The translations under genes were made by a program, and so were the position numbers. Positions 17,797-26,862 of a stretch of DNA of 64,000 nt are shown here, piece by piece (position 1 is the first letter of the stretch; the number at the start of each line of letters is the position of its first letter). Source of the stretch: an uncultured Bacteroidales bacterium (GTDB taxonomy: Bacteria > Bacteroidota > Bacteroidia > Bacteroidales > Paludibacteraceae). Under the pieces are notes generated by a model, which was not told the DNA's origin, made no database searches, and saw only the letters and a list, made by a program, of their open reading frames with translations. Where the stretch lies: contig CACXYM010000005.1 of assembly GCA_902771935.1 (NCBI GenBank), forward strand, positions 1 through 64,000. The letters run 5' to 3'.

Positions 17797-19037
17797 ACAG
17801 CAGAGCGTAGACGCATTGTGTCTGCTTTGTTGAGTTTTTCCTCGGCCAATTGCTTTGTTATGACAAATCGGGTATTATTTATGTCTTCGCGGGACGGGAT
17901 TTCATACATAATATCCATCATAATGGTTTCGGTAAGACTACGTAATCCCCGGGCGCCCAGTTTGAATTCTATAGCCTTATCAACAATATAATCCAATGCC
18001 TCCTCGTCAAACTTCAGTTCTACACCATCCATTGCAAGGAGTTTTTGATATTGTTTGGTGATGGCATTTTTCGGTTGTACGAGAATATTACGTAATGCTG
18101 CTCTATCCAATGGCTTAAGGTAGGTTATAATTGGCAAGCGGCCAACTATCTCCGGAATTAAACCGAAAGATTTCAAATCTTGAGGAGCGATGTACTTAAG
18201 CAAGTCATTCTTGTCGTAGTGTTGGGCTTTTTGAGAGGCATCAAAACCCACTACTTGAGTGTTGAGTCGCTGTGCGATTTTGCGCTCTATACCATCAAAT
18301 GCGCCTCCGCAGATAAAAAGAATATTTTGCGTATTAACATGAATAAACTCTTGTTCAGGATGTTTGCGTCCACCTTGTGGAGGGACATTCACGACGCTGC
18401 CCTCGAGAAGCTTAAGCAAAGCTTGTTGCACGCCTTCGCCACTAACGTCGCGTGTGATTGACGGATTGTCTGATTTGCGTGCAATTTTGTCGATTTCATC
18501 GATAAATACGATACCTTTTTCAGCGGCCTTAACATCATAATCTGCTTCTTGCAGAAGTCGTACAAGCAATGATTCCACGTCCTCTCCCACATAGCCGGCT
18601 TCTGTCAAAACAGTAGCATCAACAATTGTGAAAGGTACTTTGAGCATTTTAGCGATTGTACGTGCAAGTAGGGTCTTTCCCGTACCAGTAGGGCCGACCA
18701 GAATAATGTTTGATTTTTCAATCTCAACGCCATCATCTTTAGGTTGCAGGAGGCGTTTGTAGTGGTTGTAAACAGCTACAGAAAGATATTTCTTGGCATC
18801 TTCTTGTCCGATGACATATTGATCTAAAAATGCTTTGATATCAGCAGGCCTAGGCAAATTATTAAGATTCAGTTTGTCCATTTCACTGCCTTTGGCTTCC
18901 TTGGCCAGCATTTCTTGTACGATTTGATGACCGCGTTCAATACAATCATCACAAATAAGTGCCCCGTCTTCCGAAGAAAACATATGTTTCATTTGGCGTC
19001 CGCAGAACGAACAAGTATCTTTTTGAATGGTTGCCAT
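17793..19037 (-). CDS. clpX: ATP-dependent Clp protease ATP-binding subunit ClpX
   Basis: A 414-residue AAA+ unfoldase that feeds substrates to ClpP. The N-terminal zinc finger is complete (CSFCGRQ ... ICDDCIERG, residues 9-38). Walker A is GPTGTGKT (about 116-123), Walker B is IVFIDEIDK, and the pore and sensor regions follow. The start codon shares one base with the clpP stop (TAATG), so clpP and clpX form a coupled pair. The 3' end overlaps the convergent radical SAM gene by four bases. Confidence 0.97.
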   Translation of the reverse strand: MATIQKDTCSFCGRQMKHMFSSEDGALICDDCIERGHQIVQEMLAKEAKGSEMDKLNLNNLPRPADIKAFLDQYVIGQEDAKKYLSVAVYNHYKRLLQPKDDGVEIEKSNIILVGPTGTGKTLLARTIAKMLKVPFTIVDATVLTEAGYVGEDVESLLVRLLQEADYDVKAAEKGIVFIDEIDKIARKSDNPSITRDVSGEGVQQALLKLLEGSVVNVPPQGGRKHPEQEFIHVNTQNILFICGGAFDGIERKIAQRLNTQVVGFDASQKAQHYDKNDLLKYIAPQDLKSFGLIPEIVGRLPIITYLKPLDRAALRNILVQPKNAITKQYQKLLAMDGVELKFDEEALDYIVDKAIEFKLGARGLRSLTETIMMDIMYEIPSREDINNTRFVITKQLAEEKLNKADTMRLRSAV

Positions 19038-19720
19038 TATTTACGCGTGTAAATTTTATCAATCATCTTATATTCTAATGCCTCCTGAGCGGTCATCCAG
19101 TGGTCGCGATCAGCATCTTGGCGGATACGTTCGATTTCTTGTCCTGAGTGCTGGGCAATAATCTGATAGAGTTCTTCTTTCAGTTTTAGAATTTCTCTTG
19201 CTGTAATTTCAATATCAGATGCCTGTCCTTGGATACCGCCAAGTGGTTGGTGAATCATAACACGACTATGCGGCAGAGCAGCGCGCATACCATTCTCTCC
19301 AGCCACAAGTAACACGGCTCCCATAGATGCTGCCAAGCCGGTACAGATGGTGGAAACATGGGATTTGACAAACTGCATGGTATCGTAGATGCCTAAACCT
19401 GCATATACTGAACCACCTGGAGTATTCAGATAGATATTAATATCTCTATCCGAATCGGCTGAGTCGAGATATAGTAGTTGCGCTTGAATAACATTGGCTG
19501 TATAATCATTTATTTCTGTTCCCAGAAAGATTATACGGTCCATCATTAAGCGGCTGAATACATCCATTTGGGTCACATTCAATTGACGTTCCTCCAAAAT
19601 AGATGGACTAATATAGTTATCCGAGATAACGTTTTGTTTAGCAGACGTACTCATTACTTTCTCCACATGCATGGAGTTGAGACCTTGCGAAACGGCAAAC
19701 TTCAAGAAATCATTTTGCAT
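19037..19720 (-). CDS. clpP: ATP-dependent Clp protease proteolytic subunit ClpP
   Basis: A 227-residue serine protease. Catalytic Ser lies in [11 protein letters not shown], His in [10 protein letters not shown] and Asp in the QDADRDHWM region. It has about 30 extra N-terminal residues before the conserved core ([16 protein letters not shown]), as many Bacteroidota ClpP do; these may be a propeptide. No TAnnTTTG promoter is visible in the 86 bases upstream; a strong hairpin lies there instead. Transcription from secDF through the hairpin, or an atypical promoter, is possible. Confidence 0.96.
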   Translation of the reverse strand: MQNDFLKFAVSQGLNSMHVEKVMSTSAKQNVISDNYISPSILEERQLNVTQMDVFSRLMMDRIIFLGTEINDYTANVIQAQLLYLDSADSDRDINIYLNTPGGSVYAGLGIYDTMQFVKSHVSTICTGLAASMGAVLLVAGENGMRAALPHSRVMIHQPLGGIQGQASDIEITAREILKLKEELYQIIAQHSGQEIERIRQDADRDHWMTAQEALEYKMIDKIYTRK

Positions 19721-19741
19721 AATCGTTTTGTTTTGAGGTTA

Positions 19742-19778
19742 AAATATGGAGTCGCGTACTATACCCGACTCCATATTT
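19742..19778 (-). terminator. 13-bp perfect inverted repeat between secDF and clpP
   Basis: AAATATGGAGTCG (19742-19754) and CGACTCCATATTT (19766-19778) are perfect complements with an 11-base loop. Read on the minus strand the hairpin follows the secDF stop by 28 bases and is followed by TTTTAA. It probably terminates secDF transcripts, but being 21 bases before clpP it could also act as a leader hairpin for clpP. Confidence 0.6.
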
Positions 19779-19806
19779 ATATTGCACGCACGCGGGCGCG
19801 CAGAAG

Positions 19807-22800
19807 TTATCTATTTTTCAACGCTTTTTTCTCGCGACGGCGGTCTTGTGCACGTTGAATTTCGTATGCAATTTGCGGAGCAATACCGATACTGGAGAAT
19901 GTACCAACGATTACACCAAGCAGTAATGCAAATACAAAACCACGGATAGATTCACCACCGAATACGAAGATAGCCAGCAATACCACAAATGTGGACATCG
20001 AAGTCGAGAACGTACGGCTTAATGTTGCATTCAATGCCTCGTTGATATTCTGAGCGCGGTCACGTTTCGGATAGAGAGTGTTATACTCACGTACGCGGTC
20101 GAAAATAACCACGGTATCGTTGATAGAATAACCGATAACTGTCAAAATAGCAGCAATAAAGGCTTGGTCTATCTCCATAGAGAACGGCATTACTTTCCAT
20201 AAGATGGCATATGCACCAAGAACCAAAATGGTATCGTGGAACAATGCTGTTACTGCACCTACAGAGTAAGCCAAATTGCGGAAACGGAGCAAAATATAAA
20301 GGAAAATTCCTATCAATGCGCAGAGGACAGCAATAATAGCAGCTGTAGTGATATCATCAGCAATGGCTGGTCCCACTTTCTGCGATTGCATAATACCAAT
20401 CTCAGGATTGATTTCTGTTGATTTGAATTGCTCGAGCGTGATACTTTCATCTAAGTAAGGTTTGCATCCTTCATAGAGTAATGATTCAATCTGCTCGTCA
20501 ACATCACTGGCATTATCATTTATACGGAAGTTCGTGGAGATACGAACCTGGTTTGCGCTACCGATTGTGATAACACGAAGAGATAAGTTCTCGCCTTCGG
20601 TATTTTGTGCCATGAAGACATCGGTCAAACTATTCGTTATTTCTTGAGTATTGACATCGTGGGCAAAACGAACAACATAGTTGCGTCCGCCGGAGAAATC
20701 AATACCAAGATTCAACTTGCCAAAGATGTGAGGATCCAAACCTATAACACCAACTATTACCAACGTGCCGGCAATGCAATAGAACCATTTGCGAATACCT
20801 ACAAAGTTGACGTGCATATTCTGCAAGAAATTCTTCATCATCGGAGTGGTGAAAGAGAGTTCTTTTGCATTCTCTCTCTTTGCATAATCCTCAAGCAATA
20901 GACGTGTGATAAATACGGCTGTTAGGAAGGATGAAACGATACCAATCATGTACGTAACAGCGAAGCCTTTAATAGGACCAGTACCGAAGATAGCTAAGAT
21001 CGCACCCGTCAGGAACGACGTTACGTTCGCATCCACAATAGCTGAAATAGCACCCTTGAAACCGTCGGCAATAGCCTTACGCATATTCTTACCGGCCTTA
21101 ATCTCCTCGCGGATACGCTCATAAATAAGCACGTTCGCATCGACGGCCATACCCATTGTCAGCACGATACCGGCAATACCCGGCAAGGTCAAAACAGCAG
21201 AGAAGGAAGCCAATACACCAACCAGTAGGAATACGTTGCACAGAAGAGCTGCGTCGGCAATCAGACCAGGAATCCATCCATAGTAGAAAATCATGTAGAT
21301 GAGAATCAGGATGAAGCCAAGAACGAATGACCACAAACCGGAACGAATGGCTTCACGACCGAGAGACGGACCAACTACATCCTCTTGAATGATGCGAGCT
21401 GGCGCCGGCATCTTACCGGATTTGAGAGTGTTAGCCAAGTCTTTTGCCTCTTCTACAGTGAAGTTACCAGTAATCTGGCTGTTACCACCAGCGATTTCAT
21501 TTTGTACGGTTGGGAAACTATATACATAACCATCCAGCACAATAGCAATCGATTTGCCGATATTATCGCGAGTGATACGCTGCCAAGCTTTTGCACCTTC
21601 GGCATTCATGGACATGGATACGTTTGCATAAGCGCTGAGCTGGCTGAAGTCTGCACGTGCGTCGGTTATAACATCACCTTCCAAACTTGCGCGACCATCT
21701 CTTTGTGCCTTAAGGGCTACAAGACGGAAGTATGAACCAGCCTCGTCAATAGCCTTAACATCCCATTTGAGACGAAGGTCACGCGGCAGCACTTGCTTAG
21801 CAATATTGGAGTTCAGCATAGCATTCACGCGTGCTGTATCGGTGTAGTGAACAGTACCTACTACAGGACCGCGGAAAGCTTGACCGGCATTATTGATGCT
21901 CGGGTTGAGAATAGCAAAAAGAGGATTCTCTTTCTTGTATTTCTCAGCTGCAGCTGCTTGCTCTGCTTCCATTTCAGCCAAACTATCGTTACCCAGATTC
22001 TCAACAAGAGAAGCTACATCATCAGATTTTACCTCTGCTTTCGTTTCTGCTTTAGGAGCTTCTTCTACGGACTCGCTTGCATTAGCCTTTGCGTATTCGG
22101 CATTGATTTGTGCCATTTGTGGCAGAATATCTGCAAACTCATAGGTCTCCCAGAACTCCAAGTTAGCTGAACCTTGGAGCAGTTTACGTACACGTTCAGG
22201 CTCCTTGATACCAGGAAGCTCAATCAAAATACGACCACGTTGACTCAGTTTCTGAATGTTTGGTTGAACAACTCCAAAACGGTCGATACGAGTGCGCAAT
22301 ACATTGAATGAATTGTTAATAGCGCCATCAACTTCCTCGCGAATAACTTTCTCTACTTCAGCATTAGTAGAAGTGAGAGTCACCTTATCTTTAAGTTCAA
22401 AGGTGGAGAATACGCTTGCAAGTTGTGCCTCCGGGTCAATCTCGTTGTACGATTCAATAAACAAGGTGACAAAGTCAGCACCACTTGATCTCTGTTTTTG
22501 TTGTGCCATCTCCATAGCACGGTTGAAGTTCTCTGTAGTGTTATAACCACTAAGAGCGCGGAGAATCTCCGGAACGGATACCTCCATGGTTACGTTCATA
22601 CCACCTTTCAAGTCCAAACCGAGATTAATCTCTCGCTCGCGGCACTCTTTCAGCGTGTAGCCGAACCAAACTTTTTGGGTGGCAATAGAGTCAAGATAAA
22701 CATACTCTTTTGCCGGATCTCCTGCAGCATACTCTTTCGCTTTCTTGTCATAGTGCGATGTTACAATGCTGAAGGAAAGATAGAAGGCGCATACCAATGC

Positions 22801-22842
22801 AAGGCACACAGCCAACGTTCTAACAAGTCCTTTGTTTTGCAT
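19807..22842 (-). CDS. secDF: Fused protein translocase subunit SecDF
   Basis: A 1011-residue fusion of SecD and SecF, the inner-membrane motor that uses the proton gradient to pull exported proteins into the periplasm. The SecD part has an N-terminal TM, INLGLDLKGGMNVTMEV (about residues 71-87), a large periplasmic loop and the TM block with GMAVDANVLIYERIREE. The SecF part begins around residue 690, with LNLGIDFSGGRNYVVRF and later a TVIGYSINDTVVIFDRVRE block. An Ala/Glu-rich stretch at about 258-300 lies in the periplasmic loop. Own promoter with a roughly 90-base leader. Confidence 0.96.
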   Translation of the reverse strand: MQNKGLVRTLAVCLALVCAFYLSFSIVTSHYDKKAKEYAAGDPAKEYVYLDSIATQKVWFGYTLKECREREINLGLDLKGGMNVTMEVSVPEILRALSGYNTTENFNRAMEMAQQKQRSSGADFVTLFIESYNEIDPEAQLASVFSTFELKDKVTLTSTNAEVEKVIREEVDGAINNSFNVLRTRIDRFGVVQPNIQKLSQRGRILIELPGIKEPERVRKLLQGSANLEFWETYEFADILPQMAQINAEYAKANASESVEEAPKAETKAEVKSDDVASLVENLGNDSLAEMEAEQAAAAEKYKKENPLFAILNPSINNAGQAFRGPVVGTVHYTDTARVNAMLNSNIAKQVLPRDLRLKWDVKAIDEAGSYFRLVALKAQRDGRASLEGDVITDARADFSQLSAYANVSMSMNAEGAKAWQRITRDNIGKSIAIVLDGYVYSFPTVQNEIAGGNSQITGNFTVEEAKDLANTLKSGKMPAPARIIQEDVVGPSLGREAIRSGLWSFVLGFILILIYMIFYYGWIPGLIADAALLCNVFLLVGVLASFSAVLTLPGIAGIVLTMGMAVDANVLIYERIREEIKAGKNMRKAIADGFKGAISAIVDANVTSFLTGAILAIFGTGPIKGFAVTYMIGIVSSFLTAVFITRLLLEDYAKRENAKELSFTTPMMKNFLQNMHVNFVGIRKWFYCIAGTLVIVGVIGLDPHIFGKLNLGIDFSGGRNYVVRFAHDVNTQEITNSLTDVFMAQNTEGENLSLRVITIGSANQVRISTNFRINDNASDVDEQIESLLYEGCKPYLDESITLEQFKSTEINPEIGIMQSQKVGPAIADDITTAAIIAVLCALIGIFLYILLRFRNLAYSVGAVTALFHDTILVLGAYAILWKVMPFSMEIDQAFIAAILTVIGYSINDTVVIFDRVREYNTLYPKRDRAQNINEALNATLSRTFSTSMSTFVVLLAIFVFGGESIRGFVFALLLGVIVGTFSSIGIAPQIAYEIQRAQDRRREKKALKNR

Positions 22843-22860
22843 AATAATTATTTTTAGTTA

Positions 22861-22892
22861 ATATTTCCTTATTTCTATATTTCCTTATTTCT
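22861..22892. repeat. 16-bp direct duplication in the secDF leader
   Basis: ATATTTCCTTATTTCT occurs twice in tandem without change (22861-22876 and 22877-22892). It lies in the transcribed leader of secDF, 18 bases before the start codon. Confidence 0.9.
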
Positions 22893-22936
22893 TATTGCGC
22901 TAACGCACACGAGCGCGCATCACGCACAAAAAGCGT

Positions 22937-22969
22937 GCAAAATTAGTATTTTTTATTGAAACCTGCAAA
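22937..22969 (-). promoter_or_regulatory. Promoter of secDF
   Basis: Minus strand TTTG (plus CAAA 22966-22969), 20 bases, TAATTTTGC (plus 22937-22945). The leader that follows carries a GC-alternating segment with GCGTTAGCGC (plus 22897-22906) similar to the one in the typA leader. Confidence 0.8.
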
Positions 22970-23015
22970 TATTTATACAAAAATAACAGAAAAATGGCAT
23001 TTTTTTGCCAAAAAA

Positions 23016-23048
23016 CTTGTGTATATGAAAAAAAAGCAGTACTTTTGC
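23016..23048 (+). promoter_or_regulatory. Promoter of the initiator tRNA
   Basis: CTTG at 23016-23019, 20 bases ending in AAAAAAAAGCAG, TACTTTTGC at 23040-23048; the tRNA starts 9 bases later. Confidence 0.85.
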
Positions 23049-23057
23049 ACCCGATTT

Positions 23058-23129
<72 letters not shown>

Positions 23130-23137
23130 CGCAACTA

Positions 23138-23165
23138 AAGAGCGCGAAAAGCGCTCTTATTTTTT
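23138..23165 (+). terminator. Terminator of tRNA-fMet
   Basis: AAGAGCGC (23138-23145), loop GAAAA, GCGCTCTT (23151-23158), then six T after one A. A perfect 8-bp stem starting 8 bases after the tRNA. Confidence 0.92.
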
Positions 23166-23169
23166 AGCA

Positions 23170-23268
23170 AAGGATACGCAAGGAATACGCTACGTTTGCA
23201 GCAGACCTTACGCTGACCTTGCGCTGCTCGTGCAGCCACTCTTACGCCACTCTTGCGCCCCTCTTACT
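23170..23268. repeat. 11-bp-period degenerate tandem array, nine units
   Basis: Reading from 23170 in steps of 11 gives related units: AGACCTTACGC (23203), TGACCTTGCGC (23214), TGCTCGTGCAG (23225), CCACTCTTACG (23236), CCACTCTTGCG (23247) and CCCCTCTTACT (23258); the first three units (23170-23202) are more decayed. It fills the space between the tRNA terminator and the stop codon of the DUF4384-like gene. Confidence 0.75.
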
Positions 23269-24149
23269 TATTGAAAAATGGAGATAACTTCCGTGCGGAC
23301 TTGCATGTTCTTGTCTGCTGTTTGAACTTTAGCTAACCACTCCACAAAATCTTTATACGGCAAATTGCGGGGAACTTGTTGCTTGCGCCAGTTGCGAGCT
23401 CCTTTCTTGTCTCGAGCTTTCGTAAACTTATTCGGAGAGAAAATAACATACAATACATTATGTTCCACCTCCGTTTGCGTAGTCAGTACATATTCATCTG
23501 CTTCCTTGTCCGTATCGGAACTAAAGAATAAATATTCCTTATTAGCTCGCACATCTTGATAACCTTTATCGCTACGCATATAAGGTAATAGACAATATGC
23601 AGTCTTCTCACTATCAATAAGATACACACATAATGCACCGGCTACAGGTGATGTAAAACGCAACAAAATGTCATCGTTGTCGTAGTACGTTGTTCTGTTT
23701 TGTTTATCATGTGAATTATTGATAAATGCGTATTGAACATCAATCTGAACACCGCTTTTTTCACGGGCTTTACCTTCTACAAAAACACGCACATGCCATA
23801 GTTGTCCATCGTGATAGATATTCAAAATCTTTTCACTTATAGTTTCTATCCACTCACCTTTTGCTACTGTACTACCTAATGAAAAAAACTCTTCATCATT
23901 CAAGAGTCTTCCATGGTTGGATGTCTCTTTGTCCATTGAAACCACAATACTGCTCACATCCACACCAAAAGCATTTTCAAGCGCCCTGCGTTTAGCTTTT
24001 TCAATAGCGTGTATTTCGGCTTCTGCTTTGGATTCGTTTCGATCATTCGATAAATAGTCATACGTAATAGAGACATTCGTTAATTTGTCCTTGGCCGCAA
24101 ATAACGGCAAAGACAATACACATAGCATGATTAATACGACTTTCTTCAT
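23268..24149 (-). CDS. Exported DUF4384-like protein
   Basis: A 293-residue protein with a signal peptide (MKKVVLIMLCVLSLPLFAA). The N-terminal half contains AEIHAIEKAKRRALENAFGV, an arrangement seen in LPP20/FlgT-N-like exported domains. The second half (YYDNDDILLRFTSPVAG, LCVYLIDSEKTAYCLLPY) resembles the DUF4384 fold. In other bacteria DUF4384 is often fused to caspase-like peptidases. Here it is the gene directly downstream of one, separated by 2 bases, so a shared task is likely. The start at 24149 is chosen because the frame's upstream Met (24176) would lie inside the caspase gene. The function is unknown. Confidence 0.7.
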   Translation of the reverse strand: MKKVVLIMLCVLSLPLFAAKDKLTNVSITYDYLSNDRNESKAEAEIHAIEKAKRRALENAFGVDVSSIVVSMDKETSNHGRLLNDEEFFSLGSTVAKGEWIETISEKILNIYHDGQLWHVRVFVEGKAREKSGVQIDVQYAFINNSHDKQNRTTYYDNDDILLRFTSPVAGALCVYLIDSEKTAYCLLPYMRSDKGYQDVRANKEYLFFSSDTDKEADEYVLTTQTEVEHNVLYVIFSPNKFTKARDKKGARNWRKQQVPRNLPYKDFVEWLAKVQTADKNMQVRTEVISIFQ

Positions 24150-24151
24150 CT

Positions 24152-25813
24152 TTAGCGTAGTTTCCATGATTTCCATTCGGTTGCCACGTCAGCAGCCGGA
24201 GTGATACAAGGTGTTTGAGACTTATTATTCTCCAAAATGGATTGTTGTTTCACTTTTGTGGTAATATAATTTGCTATTTCTTCGCACGTAACATCACCTT
24301 TCGTTTCCTGCAACTTCTTGAGTAGAAAATAGGTGAACATTCCGTGTTGTTGGGCTGCATATGGATAAGCCGTTTCATCACCTTGAGCCGCAGAGAAAAC
24401 AACCATATTGCCTTGTGGTTGACCGGGTTTCGACTTCAGAGCTACACCGCGAGCCGAATATAACATACCATCTCCACGATTACTTCCGCTAAAGCACGCA
24501 TCCATAAAAATAACTACTTGCTTAGCCGACATCTCGCCTAATAACGCATACAAATCATCTAACTTATAGCACGTACTTAAGTCTTTAGTCGTTCCGTCAA
24601 TAGGCATCAGATACGATGTCCGATTACTCTCATCCGGCAAACCGTGGCCCGCGTAATAAAATATCACATTTGCGTTATCAAACACACTCAACACATTCTG
24701 CAGCCAGTTAATCTCAGTCTTAATCTGATTGCCTGTCGCATTAGGCAGATAGTGAATCCGCTTGGCATCTACACCTAACGTCAGTTCGCAATATTTCTTG
24801 AAGATACTTCCATCATTAAGTGCGTAAGACACGTTGCCTACCGAATGGTACTTCTCGTTGGCGATAATAAGCACAAACGTGTTGCTGTTTTTACTATTCG
24901 TCACAGGAATATTATCATCCACATCCGAAATAAGTGAACCTTTCTGTATCTCTTTGTGTTCTTCTTGGTGCGACTCTACAACAATATCTTTGCCGGATAC
25001 CGTTTGTCCGAATTTGATAACTATTTCCGTGCCTTTCGCGTACTTGCCGTATTTCTCGCTCAGTTGAATAGGAATAGTAACTACATCTGCCGCATTAGCA
25101 CTTGCCGCTAACTCAAACTCGAATATCTTGGTTTCGCCTGGCTCCAGTGTATTAATGTCAATACGTTGCATATCACCTCCTATCCAACTGATATGTTCCG
25201 GGAAGTGAATATCAAAACGCACTTGTTCTGCTTTTCCGTGGGCCGTGTTTTGTACCATCACTTGCAAGGAGAAAATATCACGTCTCTTTAAAACACCCGA
25301 AGCATTGCCATGTAGTTTATAACTTACAATCTGAACGTTTGGAGCATCAAACTCATGCGTCGCAATAACCAGTGTCTGTTCTTCTGTGCCAAAACCATTT
25401 GGTTCGGTTACTTGGATGGTGAAACGAACTTCTCCGTCTTTTGTGAGTCTGGATGTTGAAATGGGGAATTTAATTTCACGCGTTTCACCCGGTTTGATAG
25501 CAGACAAATTTTGGTTGGATGTAGATATGCCATCTACTGTTCCAGTCGCACGAATAACGGCTTGACAACCATAACCATCGCCACGTCCGACATTCTTCAC
25601 TTTCATGTGAATGTAGCAAACTTCTTGTGCATTAATCGTCTGGTTACCGTCCGCATCTTCAAAATAAACAGAACCATCCTCAACTTGTAGAATGGCAGGA
25701 ATAACTACTTTCTGAATATTGAAAAATTTCTTCGGTGTCACCGCAGATTGTTGAGCATACACACCCAAACTTATCAATGTATAAACAATCAATATGTATA
25801 TCTTCCGACTCAT
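24152..25813 (-). CDS. Exported caspase-family (C14) peptidase with N-terminal Ig-like domains
   Basis: A 553-residue protein with a signal peptide (residues 1-21, ending VYAQ). Two beta-sandwich domains of CARDB/Ig type follow (about 30-150 and 155-270; each shows EPGET/KPGET and a conserved VKNVGRG or VQNTAHG). A C-terminal caspase-like domain spans about 300-553. The catalytic dyad is visible: His390 in YYAGHG and Cys440 in FMDACFSGS. It is thus predicted to be an active cysteine protease in the periplasm or on the surface. The start ATG overlaps the stop of the upstream gene (ATGA), which decides between two Met codons. Substrate and trigger are unknown. Confidence 0.85.
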   Translation of the reverse strand: MSRKIYILIVYTLISLGVYAQQSAVTPKKFFNIQKVVIPAILQVEDGSVYFEDADGNQTINAQEVCYIHMKVKNVGRGDGYGCQAVIRATGTVDGISTSNQNLSAIKPGETREIKFPISTSRLTKDGEVRFTIQVTEPNGFGTEEQTLVIATHEFDAPNVQIVSYKLHGNASGVLKRRDIFSLQVMVQNTAHGKAEQVRFDIHFPEHISWIGGDMQRIDINTLEPGETKIFEFELAASANAADVVTIPIQLSEKYGKYAKGTEIVIKFGQTVSGKDIVVESHQEEHKEIQKGSLISDVDDNIPVTNSKNSNTFVLIIANEKYHSVGNVSYALNDGSIFKKYCELTLGVDAKRIHYLPNATGNQIKTEINWLQNVLSVFDNANVIFYYAGHGLPDESNRTSYLMPIDGTTKDLSTCYKLDDLYALLGEMSAKQVVIFMDACFSGSNRGDGMLYSARGVALKSKPGQPQGNMVVFSAAQGDETAYPYAAQQHGMFTYFLLKKLQETKGDVTCEEIANYITTKVKQQSILENNKSQTPCITPAADVATEWKSWKLR

Positions 25814-26643
25814 TTGCGACTCCACTTTAATGATAACGATACCCCTGCGACAATGGCATGATGCTCATATCCGGCAAATAAATCCATTTGCGCTAATGAA
25901 AAACCATATCGCACGCGGGCTGTTGTTGCAAAATACCAGCGGTCGTAATCCGCCATAATATCTAATGATGGTCCGCCAGAAAACACAAATGCCCATTTTT
26001 CCGTAATCGGTAATAAAAAACGTAATTGGGGTTCCCAGAATATCTTTGTGTCGGTACCATAACTGTACATATCATCGTCCCAACGAGGCGTAGAAGTGAG
26101 TTCGACGGAGAAAGCAACGATGGAAACTTCGACGAATTTATATCGGAATGTTCCGATGCCGAAGTATAATGGCACTTGCCCTTTATGCTCGCGGAAACCG
26201 CCACCAATACCTACATCTGCGAACGAAATAGACCAAGTTCCTGCATTGTTATAGAACTTTTTGCATGTTGCCGGATAGCCGTTTAGATAGTAATTTTCAC
26301 GGTTAATACGTCTGTTGTAGGCATTTAGCGACTCAGAAGGAACGACGCGGAATTGTACATCGCCAACAAATGAATTACAATCCTTCAGCACGTCCCACAC
26401 AATCTTCTTGTTCTTCCCCTTTCGCACATTGGTTCCTACATCGCCTGAGAGACTGGTCCGGTCTAAAGTCTGAAATGCAGAATTGTTGATGGACATCTGC
26501 AAATCGATATTTGCCTCTTTATCCAATGAGTAGGTAACTACTGCTTTTTGACCATCTTCATAGCAATCGGCATTCGTAACCGTTTGTCCGTAAACAGTTA
26601 TACTTACCATGAATAATCCTATTGCTATCAGTCCCTTCTTCAT
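25810..26643 (-). CDS. Exported protein, possible outer-membrane beta-barrel, first gene of the caspase operon
   Basis: A 277-residue protein with a clear signal peptide (MKKGLIAIGLFMVSITVYG). The first 90 residues of the mature part look like a beta-sandwich (KAVVTYSLDKEANIDLQMSI, KIVWDVLKD). The rest alternates hydrophobic and polar residues with many aromatics (VPLYFGIGTFRYKFVEVSI, WEPQLRFLLPITEKWAFVF, VRYGFSLAQMDLFAGYEHH) and ends in SLSLKWSRK, which is compatible with a small outer-membrane barrel. I do not recognise a named family. The ATG at 26643 is used because the earlier in-frame start lies within the promoter; even so only about 8 bases separate the TTTGC box from the start codon. 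Confidence 0.65.
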   Translation of the reverse strand: MKKGLIAIGLFMVSITVYGQTVTNADCYEDGQKAVVTYSLDKEANIDLQMSINNSAFQTLDRTSLSGDVGTNVRKGKNKKIVWDVLKDCNSFVGDVQFRVVPSESLNAYNRRINRENYYLNGYPATCKKFYNNAGTWSISFADVGIGGGFREHKGQVPLYFGIGTFRYKFVEVSIVAFSVELTSTPRWDDDMYSYGTDTKIFWEPQLRFLLPITEKWAFVFSGGPSLDIMADYDRWYFATTARVRYGFSLAQMDLFAGYEHHAIVAGVSLSLKWSRK

Positions 26644-26651
26644 TTTTCGCC

Positions 26652-26684
26652 GCAAAAGTACTATAAATAGCTGACATATACAAA
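26652..26684 (-). promoter_or_regulatory. Promoter of the caspase operon
   Basis: Minus strand TTTG (plus CAAA 26681-26684), 20 bases, TACTTTTGC (plus 26652-26660). The start codon of the first gene follows almost at once. Confidence 0.8.
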
Positions 26685-26720
26685 TATTTGTGACTAAAAA
26701 TGCACTTTTTGCTTGAAAAA

Positions 26721-26753
26721 TTTGGTGGTTTCAAAAAAAAGCAGTACTTTTGC
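26721..26753 (+). promoter_or_regulatory. Promoter of tRNA-Pro(GGG) and gpmI
   Basis: TTTG 26721-26724, 20 bases ending in AAAAAAAAGCAG, TACTTTTGC 26745-26753. No other promoter is seen before gpmI. Confidence 0.85.
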
Positions 26754-26769
26754 AGCCGCTTTTGAAAAA

Positions 26770-26843
26770 CGGGATGTGGCGCAGTCCGGTAGCGCAACGG
26801 TCTGGGGGACCGGAGGTCGCAAGTTCAAATCTTGTCATCCCGA
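26770..26843 (+). tRNA. tRNA-Pro (anticodon GGG)
   Basis: A 74-base cloverleaf: acceptor CGGGATG/CATCCCG, D arm GCGC-AGTCCGGTA-GCGC, anticodon stem ACGGT/ACCGG with loop CTGGGGG, T arm GCAAG-TTCAAAT-CTTGT, discriminator A. Pair 27-43 is an A-G mismatch, so the anticodon stem has four good pairs. No CCA and no terminator follow; gpmI begins 20 bases later. Confidence 0.95.
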
Positions 26844-26862
26844 CACTCCATTTATTTTATTT

